In this document: piece by piece, positions 15,901 to 21,595 of the stretch
How positions within the stretch are numbered: the first letter of the stretch is position 1
Layout of the letters: each line of letters opens with the position of its first letter
DNA from: Actinomycetota bacterium
GTDB taxonomy: Bacteria; Actinomycetota; Geothermincolia; Geothermincolales; RBG-13-55-18
Assembly (NCBI GenBank): GCA_016931915.1
Contig: JAFGDU010000163.1
Span: forward strand, 1 to 32,187
DNA length: 32,187 bases
Direction: 5' to 3'
Made by a program: the position numbers and the translations under genes
Notes under the pieces: generated by a model
What the model was told of the DNA's origin: nothing
Database searches by the model: none
Seen by the model: only the letters and a program-made list of their open reading frames with translations

Positions 15901-16978
15901 CGTTGGGGCCCGCCATCTCGAACCCGTGGCTTCCCGCATAATAGAGATCGGCGATGCCCACCAGGGACCTCACGTCCCGCAGGCCCCTCCCGCTCACCAG
16001 GGCTACCGTGCACTGCGACGCCAGTTCCAGAAGGGTTTCGCGCATATCCTCCGCGAGGAGCGCATCCTCGGGGCGGGATACTATGGGGGTGAGGGTGCCG
16101 TCGTAATCGAGGAAGACAGCCACGCGCCTCTCGCCCACCCTGTCCTCGATCTCGGGAAAGCTGTAGATGGCGTTGCTGAGCTCCCCGATCTGCACCTCCA
16201 CGTCTATCTCCGCGAGATCCCCTACGACTATGTCCGCGCCCCCTTCCCGCAGTGCTTTCTCCTGGTCTTGCCGGTTGACCCCGATGACCAGCCCGAATCC
16301 GCCTGCCCGGCCCGCCTGTACCCCGGAGATAGCATCTTCGATGACCACGCATCTCGTCGGCACGATCCCCAGCCGCCTGGCCGCCTCCAGGAACATGTCC
16401 GGGTCCGGCTTGCCACTGAGATCCAGGCTCTCGATGTCTATGCCGTCCACCTGCGCGTCGAAGAGGTCCGCAATACCCGCGGCCTCCAGTACCTCGGTGC
16501 AGTTCTTGCTGGAGGAGGCGATAGCGATGCGGTAACCCCGCAGGCGCAGGTTCCGGATGAGTTCCACGGACGATTCGAAGACCTCCACTCCCTGCGTCTT
16601 CATCTTGCGCAGGAACAGGAGGTCCTTGCGGTTACCGAGCCCGCATATGGTCTCTGTTGAGGGTGAGTCGTCGGGAGTGCCGTGCGGGAGATCTATGCCC
16701 CTGGCATCGAGAAAGCTCTTCACGCCCATGTAGCGGGGCTTGCCGTCAACGTACTTGCGGTAATCACCCTCGATGGTGAAGGGCTCGAATGCGCTTCCCC
16801 CGGCATTCTTCTCCAGGTAGAGGTCGAACATCTCTTTCCAGGCCGCGGCGTGCAGCTTAGCCGTTCGCGTGACTACGCCGTCCAGGTCGAAGACCAGGCC
16901 GTCGTAGCGAGAGCGTGATATGATTATTGCGCAAGAATTCTTGTTTCCACTCATATTCTCTAATATTGCCAAAAGCAT
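12995..16978 (-). CDS. otsB1: Trifunctional OtsB1-type fusion: beta-phosphoglucomutase / trehalose-6-phosphatase / GH65 phosphorylase
   Basis: A 1327-residue fusion of three enzymes. Residues about 25-262 are a HAD beta-phosphoglucomutase-like domain (nucleophile D31 and acid/base D33 in FDLDGVV, SSSK 155-158, KPDPD 190-194, ED 214-215). Residues about 283-525 are a trehalose-6-phosphate phosphatase (DYDGT with D291 and D293, SGR 329-331, GDD 473-475). Residues about 530-1327 are a GH65 domain with the catalytic GPDEYH block (Glu1024) and KQAD at 1145-1148. The same order, and as I recall the same length, is found in mycobacterial OtsB1 (Rv2006). Together the parts could turn trehalose-6-P into trehalose, split it to beta-glucose-1-P and glucose, and convert the former to glucose-6-P. 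Two ATG starts (16978, 16954) lack a clear ribosome site; the longer is listed. GH65 may instead act on kojibiose or another diglucoside. Confidence 0.9.
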   Translation of the reverse strand: MLLAILENMSGNKNSCAIIISRSRYDGLVFDLDGVVTRTAKLHAAAWKEMFDLYLEKNAGGSAFEPFTIEGDYRKYVDGKPRYMGVKSFLDARGIDLPHGTPDDSPSTETICGLGNRKDLLFLRKMKTQGVEVFESSVELIRNLRLRGYRIAIASSSKNCTEVLEAAGIADLFDAQVDGIDIESLDLSGKPDPDMFLEAARRLGIVPTRCVVIEDAISGVQAGRAGGFGLVIGVNRQDQEKALREGGADIVVGDLAEIDVEVQIGELSNAIYSFPEIEDRVGERRVAVFLDYDGTLTPIVSRPEDALLAEDMRETLLELASQCTVALVSGRGLRDVRSLVGIADLYYAGSHGFEMAGPNGFSKENEEAAAFLGDLDAAQAYLEENLSGVPGSQVERKRFTIAIHYRNVSEEDKEAVDEVVERAHRRFPRFRRTEGKKVYELQPDIDWHKGRAIEWLMDALDLAEHDYIPFYIGDDITDEDAFDALRTRGITVVVGDGTRCTKAQYRLEDTAEVREFIARLTALLEEDNTWWLVHDGYNPEEEGLREALCTLGNGYFATRGATSESRADGVHYPGTYLAGGYNRLQTEIAGRVIENEDLVNIPNWLCLELRVPGEEWFDPAGVEILSYTQELHIKTGVLHRRVQWRDAAGRETRLHSRRMVSMADMHMASMEVVIVPLNWSGKLEIRSSLDGRVTNSGVERYQSLNNNHLEPVETRCINADTILLKVCTSQSRICIAEVARTEVFGGDEPLAAERSTVEDQGYISQHLLLDVSQGSRVVIEKTVALYTSRDNAISECSLEAQKAVAEADRFRGLFEQHALAWSHLWRRFEVALRMYRKQEQHYVQRILRLYRFHLLQTACMHSMDIDVGMPSRGWHGEAYRGHIFWDELIIFPFLNYRTSQITRSLLMYRYRRLPEARKAARRLGYKGAMFPWQSGSDGREETQQVHLNPVSGNWLPDNSHLQRHINVAIAYNVWQYYQVTGDLEFLSWYGAEMILEITRFWASLAEYDPELDRYEIKGVMGPDEYHDAYPDAETPGLNNNSYTNIMVVYVMNRALDLFGILPQEYLRELCQKLEIEDVEIERWQEISRKMKVVFHTDGVISQFEGYEDLKEFDWDGFRRKYGNIQRLDRILEAEGDTPNRYKVSKQADVLMLFYLFSAEELGSLIAQLGYDFDPESIPRTIDYYLRRTSNGSSLSWIIHSWVATRRDRSHSWELFNVALLTDFADVQGGTTPEGIHLGAMAGCVDMVGRGYTGLEYRGDVLRFNPAFPEELDGLSMLIRYRGRWLDLDISADRFKVHALSGGAGPIKIEVGGEVFELREGDTAEIGL

Positions 16979-17138
16979 TCCAGGTGAAACGCCTACTTAA
17001 TCGGCTTTCGCCGCTGACAAGGCTAAGCCCTTCAAGGGGAGGTTGATATGGCGTGTTTATCTGCGCTGGACACAGGGGGTCAGGAACTGGCTTTCTATAG
17101 ATCCAGGCAGGCGGACCTCCCTGCTACAATGGCCCCGG

Positions 17139-18239
17139 TCAGGTGCCGGAGATCCTTTCTTTAACCTCCAGGACTCTCTTGACACGCCCGTCGATCTCTT
17201 CCTGCGCGAACTCTCCACTCTCCACCGCCTGCATCACCGCCGCGGCTGCCGCCTGGGTGTCGCCTGCCTCATGCCCCGAAACGAGCAGCACATCGACGCC
17301 CGCCCTGGCAGCCTGGACCACCGTCCCCTCAAGCGTGTACGCCTCCTTGAGGACTTTGCTTGCCAGGTCGTCGCTGACGATGAGGTAGTTGCCCTTCACG
17401 CTCTGCTCGAGGAACGCGATGCCTGCGGGCGAGAGGGTGAAGGGGTGATCGGGATCGAGCTGCGTATAGATGACGTTCGCGGTCATGACGAATGCGGGGT
17501 CCGCACCGGCCGCGACCTGGAACTGCGAGACCTCGGGCACCGCGTCCACGCTGGCCAGCCGGTCGTTCTCGGGATCGTAGGTTATGCCGCCGTAACCGGG
17601 GAAGTGCTTGGCGCAGGAGAGGATGCCGCCGTCGCTCTGGCCGGAGATCTCGCTCTCGCCCAGCTCGCCCACCTCCCGGGGGGTTCCAGGAAAGGTGCGT
17701 CCGTATTGCGTGAGAAAATCGCCGCTCTCGCCCCTGTCCAGCACCGGCGCCAGGTTGAGGTTGATCCCCAGCCCCTTCAGCCCCTGCGCCCGCGCCAGGC
17801 CCGCCCTGTATGCCTGGTCGGGGTCCGCCATCTGGGACTGGGAAACGTCGTCTCCCAGCCAGTCTATACGCACGATCTCCCCGCCCTCCTGGTCGACGGC
17901 TATGAACAGCGGCAGCCCGGTATCCGCATCGGCCAGGTCCTGGAGGTCGCCGGTGAGCTTCTCCAGCTGGGCCGCGTCGGTGATGTTCCTGGCGAAGAGG
18001 ATCACTCCCCCGGGGTGCACCTGGTTGAACCACTGCTCTATCTCGGGGGTCACGGCGGTCCCCTCGAACCCGAAGAGGAAGAGCTGCCCCACCTTCTGCT
18101 CCCGGGTCAGCCCCTGCAGGGGATCGACGCCGCCGCCGCCTCCCCCGTTACCGCCCGAAGAGGTCGCCGCACAGCCGCCCGCGAGCGGGGCGGAAGCGAT
18201 CAACGCGGCCACGATGATCGCGGTGAGTATCCTTTTCAT
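17139..18239 (-). CDS. GH3 (NagZ-like) family lipoprotein with altered catalytic loop
   Basis: A 366-residue glycoside hydrolase family 3 N-domain protein. An N-terminal signal ends in the lipobox LAGGC (Cys23), followed by a Gly/Ser linker, so it should be an anchored lipoprotein outside the membrane. Family marks are QKVGQLFLFGF (48-58), PGGVILFARN (76-85), AVDQEGG (114-120), the KHFPG motif (211-215) and the nucleophile strand IVSDDL (Asp290 or 291). True NagZ beta-N-acetylhexosaminidases carry KHFPGHG followed by a DSH loop whose His is the general acid. Here the motif is KHFPGYG and the loop reads YDPENDRL, with no His. It may therefore act on a different bond or be inactive. The ATG at 18239 has a GGAGAGG site upstream. 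It lies 21 nt after the crotonase gene. Confidence 0.88.
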   Translation of the reverse strand: MKRILTAIIVAALIASAPLAGGCAATSSGGNGGGGGGVDPLQGLTREQKVGQLFLFGFEGTAVTPEIEQWFNQVHPGGVILFARNITDAAQLEKLTGDLQDLADADTGLPLFIAVDQEGGEIVRIDWLGDDVSQSQMADPDQAYRAGLARAQGLKGLGINLNLAPVLDRGESGDFLTQYGRTFPGTPREVGELGESEISGQSDGGILSCAKHFPGYGGITYDPENDRLASVDAVPEVSQFQVAAGADPAFVMTANVIYTQLDPDHPFTLSPAGIAFLEQSVKGNYLIVSDDLASKVLKEAYTLEGTVVQAARAGVDVLLVSGHEAGDTQAAAAAVMQAVESGEFAQEEIDGRVKRVLEVKERISGT

Positions 18240-18260
18240 CTTCGCCCTCTCCTCAGGCTG

Positions 18261-19088
18261 TTACCGCTTCATATCGTCCGGAAGGTCGTCGGGCACCTTC
18301 AAGGGCCAGTCCGGCGGTCGCTTCTGCATGTAAGCCATGACCCCCTCTACCACGTCGGGTTGGGTCATGGTCCAGGCCAAAAGCTCGTGGTTCGCTTTCT
18401 CCACCTTCTCCACGTCACTCTCGGCGAGGAAGTCGTAGAGCATCCTCTTGGTGAGGGCGACGTTTATCGGCGAGCAGTTGACGGCGATCTCGCGCGCCAG
18501 CTCCATGGCGGCGGGCATGAGGTCGTCGTCGGGCACCACCCGGCTCACCAGCCCGAAATCCAGCGCCTCGCGTGCGCTGAGCATGCGCCCCGTGTACATG
18601 AGCTCGGCGGCGCGGCTGATGCCCACGATGCGCGGCAGCAGCCACGGGCTGGCCAGCTCCGGGATGAGACCGCGGCGCACGAAGACCATACCCAGGCGGG
18701 CACCCTCGGCGGCGATCCTGATGTCGAAGGGGAGGGTCATGGTCACCCCCATGCCCACCGCCGCCCCGTTGTAGGCGACGATCACCGGCTTGCGCAGCGA
18801 GAAGATGGCCTTCACAGTGCTCGCCGCGGCCTCCGGCATCCCACCGTCCCCCTCCCCCGCTTCCGGGGGCGTCGAGGTGTCGCCGGACATGTCCATACCG
18901 GCGCAGAACGCCTTGCCGGCGCCGGTGAGCACCATCACCCTTATATCCGGATCGTTATCGCATTCCTCCAGGGCGGCCAGCAGTTCGGCCCCCATGGTCA
19001 TGGTGTAGGTGTTGAGTTTCTCGGGACGGTTGAGGGTGATGGTCGCGATATGTTCCGCCTTCTCTACCAGGATCTCCCTGTATTCCAT
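18261..19088 (-). CDS. Enoyl-CoA hydratase/isomerase (crotonase) family protein
   Basis: A 275-residue crotonase-fold protein that should act on an acyl-CoA thioester. The oxyanion-hole segments are AFCAGMDM (60-67) and YNGAAVGMG (106-114); the active-site stretch RRGLIPE (138-144) gives Glu144 as the usual catalytic acid. There is one candidate acid rather than the two of classical hydratases, so an isomerase or another crotonase activity is equally possible. A Pro/Gly-rich loop (about 69-86) after the first motif is longer than usual. The C-terminus ends with a charged tail PDDLPDDMKR. The ATG at 19088 has AAGGAGG 5 nt upstream. It lies 59 nt downstream of the acetyltransferase gene and may share its transcript. 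Confidence 0.9.
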   Translation of the reverse strand: MEYREILVEKAEHIATITLNRPEKLNTYTMTMGAELLAALEECDNDPDIRVMVLTGAGKAFCAGMDMSGDTSTPPEAGEGDGGMPEAAASTVKAIFSLRKPVIVAYNGAAVGMGVTMTLPFDIRIAAEGARLGMVFVRRGLIPELASPWLLPRIVGISRAAELMYTGRMLSAREALDFGLVSRVVPDDDLMPAAMELAREIAVNCSPINVALTKRMLYDFLAESDVEKVEKANHELLAWTMTQPDVVEGVMAYMQKRPPDWPLKVPDDLPDDMKR

Positions 19089-19147
19089 GTGTTCCTCCTT
19101 AGAGACTTGCCCACGATATTTTCCCCTCCCGGAGCCGAACGGTCCAA

Positions 19148-19804
19148 TCAGCCGAAGGCCGGGTTACGCCAGAACATGTGATAGATCTTCACGGCCTTCA
19201 GGTCGACGATGCGCAAGGTATCGTAATCTAGGCTCTCGTAGAAGGACTGGTTCCTCTCGCTGCCGGTGTTGAGGTAGATACCGGATATGGTAGGGTCGTC
19301 CTCCACCATGGCCTGGACCTCGCGCATAAGCTCCTTTCCGGCACCCCTTCCCTGGTGGTCGGGATGTATTCCCAGTACCTCGAAGGTGAAATGCGGTTTG
19401 GTAAGGTCCTTGGGGCTCTTCGCAGCCCACATGACCCGGAGGAACCTCAAGGGGCGGCGAGCGTAAAGGAGCACGAGCTGGTGAAAGTTGGGCAGGGAAA
19501 GAGTGGCGACGCGTATCTTGGAGAGGTGAATGCGGGGGTCGCGCACCATGCCCACGCCCGCTACGCATCCGTCTATCATCGCTGCCAGCACCGTTCGTCC
19601 CGCCTCCAGGTACAAGCGGACGAACAACCCGTCGAGGACCGCCATGCGCTTCAGTGTCGAGGGGTTCTCCGTGTCCAGGTGATAGACGGTCGTCTCCTCG
19701 GTCTTGAAGGCTTGGACGAGAGTCTCCACCGCCTGCTCCTTCAGCTCCGGGGTGAGCGCGACCACCTCTATGCGCGGGGAACCAGTGCACTTCACACCGT
19801 CCAT
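19148..19804 (-). CDS. GNAT family N-acetyltransferase
   Basis: A 218-residue GNAT protein. The acetyl-CoA-binding block is FEVLGIHPDHQGRGAGKELM (141-160), with the Q-x-x-G-x-G/A pattern at QGRGAG (151-156). The last strand and helix, YLNTGSERNQSFYESLDY, follow the usual GNAT ending. The N-terminal 60 residues (VETLVQAFKTEET, LDGLFVRLYLEAG) resemble the small-molecule-acting group found next to many catabolic genes. The substrate is unknown. The start is the ATG at 19804, with GAGGAAGG 6 nt upstream; the longer frame upstream runs through the promoter region and is rejected. A TTGACA/TAGAAT promoter lies just upstream. Confidence 0.85.
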   Translation of the reverse strand: MDGVKCTGSPRIEVVALTPELKEQAVETLVQAFKTEETTVYHLDTENPSTLKRMAVLDGLFVRLYLEAGRTVLAAMIDGCVAGVGMVRDPRIHLSKIRVATLSLPNFHQLVLLYARRPLRFLRVMWAAKSPKDLTKPHFTFEVLGIHPDHQGRGAGKELMREVQAMVEDDPTISGIYLNTGSERNQSFYESLDYDTLRIVDLKAVKIYHMFWRNPAFG

Positions 19805-19839
19805 CGCAGGCCTTCCTCTCCATTTGCGTACGGGAGAGT

Positions 19840-19870
19840 ATTCTATCCCATTTTCGGGCGCTGGTGTCAA
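19840..19870 (-). promoter_or_regulatory. Candidate promoter of the GNAT gene
   Basis: On the minus strand TTGACA (plus coordinates 19865-19870) is followed after 19 nt by TAGAAT (19840-19845). The spacing is slightly long, but both boxes are close to consensus. A start near 19833 would leave a leader of about 30 nt before the ATG at 19804. Confidence 0.5.
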
Positions 19871-20046
19871 TGCGTGCTCGTGGCGTTTCATGCCCGTGCC
19901 GGCCAGCAGCATTTGCGGGCGGGATGCGTCCCTCTTTGCTGCAGACCGCCCTGTTGCGGGGGAACAATAATATCGAAAGGCTAAGCCCGGCATGCGATGA
20001 GGCCGATTTCTCAAGTGGCCCTAACGTTGCAACAGAGGAGGTTGAA

Positions 20047-21387
20047 ATGAGTAAGTGGCAGGATATGTACCAGGCCAAGCTGACCACCCCCGAGGATATC
20101 GCCCGAGAGATTGTGAGCGGGGACCATGTTTTCGCCAGCGGCGCCTCTTCGACGCCCGTGGCGGTGCTGGAGGCGCTGTTCGAACGCGCGGTGGCCGGTG
20201 AGATCGAGGACGTGCTGTTGGGGAGCTTCATCATGCTCGCCAACGTCTTCAAAGTCCTCGAGCCGGAGCTGCAGAAGAACATCCTCATCGACAACTACTA
20301 CGCCTCTCCCCTGGACCGCAAGGCGCTGGCGGACGGGCTCATGACCCACACCCCCTACCATTTCCACCGCGTAACCAGGCAGGCCGTGGAGGATTCGGGG
20401 TACAGGAAGCTGATCGTGCAGGCCGGTCCCATGGACAAGAACGGCTATCTCAATCTCGGGCTCTTCGCCAACTACCTGGACGTGGTGGACGAGCTGGATG
20501 CCGTCTATGTGGAGGTCAACGACCAGCAGCCCATCGTACACGGGCCCAACTGGCTGCACATCTCGGAGATCGACAAGCTGGTGGAGAACAACCACCCCGT
20601 GTTCGCGCTTCCGCCGGACCCCATCACGGAGAGGGACCGGGCGATCGCGGAACATATCATCGACCTCGTCGAGGACGGCTCCACCATCCAGCTGGGCATC
20701 GGGGGCACCACCAACGCCATCGGAGAGCTGCTGGTGCAAAGGAAACAACTCGGCTGCCACACGGAGATGATGGGTGACGCCTATATGAAGCTCTTCGAGG
20801 CGGGAGCCATGGACAACACCGCGAAGAACTTCCACCCCCACCAGATGCTGTGCTATTTCGGCCTGGGATCTCAGGAGCTGTACGACTGGATGAACGACAA
20901 CCCCATGATCTACCTCTCCCCCATCAGCTACAACAACGACCCCTACATAGTGGGGCGCAACAACGATCTCATTTCCATCAACACCACCCTGGAGGTGGAC
21001 ATCAGCGGGCAGTGCGCGTCCGAGTCCTTCGGGCCCATACAGTACACGGCGACGGGCGGGCAGGTCGATTTCACCCGCGGCGCCTGGCTGTCGCGGGGCG
21101 GCAAGGCCTTCATCGTCACGCATTCCGTCGTCGAGGACAAGGAGTCGGGCGAGCTGATATCCAAGATAGTCACCCAACACCGGCCGGGCGCGATTGTGAC
21201 CCTCACCCGCAGCGACGTCATGTACGTGGCCACCGAGTACGGCGTGGTAAACCTGCGGGGCAAGAGCCTGAGGCAGCGGGCCCAGGCCCTGATAGGCATC
21301 GCCCATCCTGATTTCCGTGCGGAGCTGAGCAACTACGCGAAGGAAGTGAGGTACTTCATCCTTCCCGAGCACGACCCCCTCTCTTAG
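20047..21387 (+). CDS. Acetyl-CoA hydrolase/transferase family CoA-transferase (4-hydroxybutyrate CoA-transferase-like)
   Basis: A 446-residue class I CoA-transferase of the 4-hydroxybutyrate / butyrate:acetate type, which moves CoA between acyl groups through a glutamyl-CoA intermediate. The signs are GAGGAGG and ATG at 20047, MYQAKLTTPEDIAREI, an LQLGIG-like loop reading IQLGIGG (214-220), and GCHTEMMGDAYM with Glu240, close to the Glu238 known in AbfT-type enzymes. The C-terminal domain has QHRPGAIVTLTRSDVMY and EYGVVNLRGKSLRQRAQALI, standard for the family. The length is normal. Fermenters use such enzymes to activate acids with acetyl-CoA, in keeping with the CoA ligase, crotonase and dehydratase genes in the window. 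The stop TAG is followed after one base by a 42-nt repeat. Confidence 0.93.
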   Translation: MSKWQDMYQAKLTTPEDIAREIVSGDHVFASGASSTPVAVLEALFERAVAGEIEDVLLGSFIMLANVFKVLEPELQKNILIDNYYASPLDRKALADGLMTHTPYHFHRVTRQAVEDSGYRKLIVQAGPMDKNGYLNLGLFANYLDVVDELDAVYVEVNDQQPIVHGPNWLHISEIDKLVENNHPVFALPPDPITERDRAIAEHIIDLVEDGSTIQLGIGGTTNAIGELLVQRKQLGCHTEMMGDAYMKLFEAGAMDNTAKNFHPHQMLCYFGLGSQELYDWMNDNPMIYLSPISYNNDPYIVGRNNDLISINTTLEVDISGQCASESFGPIQYTATGGQVDFTRGAWLSRGGKAFIVTHSVVEDKESGELISKIVTQHRPGAIVTLTRSDVMYVATEYGVVNLRGKSLRQRAQALIGIAHPDFRAELSNYAKEVRYFILPEHDPLS

Positions 21388-21388
21388 T

Positions 21389-21430
21389 GGGGTCAGCCGT
21401 TCAATCGACACAAAGTGCCAGGTGTTCACG
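21389..21430 (+). repeat. 42-nt stop-codon-proximal repeat, copy 2 (left end of the 207-bp element)
   Basis: Begins GGGGTCAGCCGTTCAATCGA, one base after the TAG of the CoA-transferase gene. It is the most diverged of the four copies, with changes in the AAAGTGCCA part and near the end. It is inverted relative to copy 3. Confidence 0.88.
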
Positions 21431-21553
21431 TGTTTGCTTGCAGAATCGCATTGAGGATCAGCTCTCAGACATTGATCCAATAATTGATCCCATCGAATAA
21501 TGTGATTCTTAAAGAGATGACTGCTGTCGTCTCTGATCCAGAATCGTGATTTA

Positions 21554-21595
21554 TGTGGACACTTGACCCTACGTGTCGATTGAACGGCTGACCCC
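21554..21595 (-). repeat. 42-nt stop-codon-proximal repeat, copy 3 (right end of the 207-bp element)
   Basis: On the minus strand it begins GGGGTCAGCC. Its outermost G (position 21595) is the last base of the TAG stop codon of the ATPase gene, so the repeat directly abuts the end of the coding sequence. Confidence 0.9.

Larger units (their letters stand above)
21389..21595. mobile_element. 207-bp MITE-like element with 42-nt terminal inverted repeats
   Basis: Copies 2 and 3 of the 42-nt repeat face each other and bound a 123-bp core that is visibly richer in A+T than its surroundings. The core has its own inverted segments: AATCGCATTGAGGATCAG near the left and CTGATCCAGAATCGTGATT at the right, plus a GAGATGAC...GTCGTCTC hairpin. 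There is no open frame of note inside. The element fills the whole gap between the convergent CoA-transferase and ATPase genes. A non-autonomous, transposable or terminator-like element fits; no transposase is present in the window. Confidence 0.65.

Noticed and set aside
17043..19181. 712-codon open frame on the plus strand
   Set aside because: It covers the GH3 and crotonase genes in antisense; His/Gln/Arg-rich product without any recognisable fold.
19805..20014. N-terminal extension of the GNAT protein
   Set aside because: It runs through a TTGACA/TAGAAT promoter and lacks a ribosome site; the ATG at 19804 has both a site and the normal family length.
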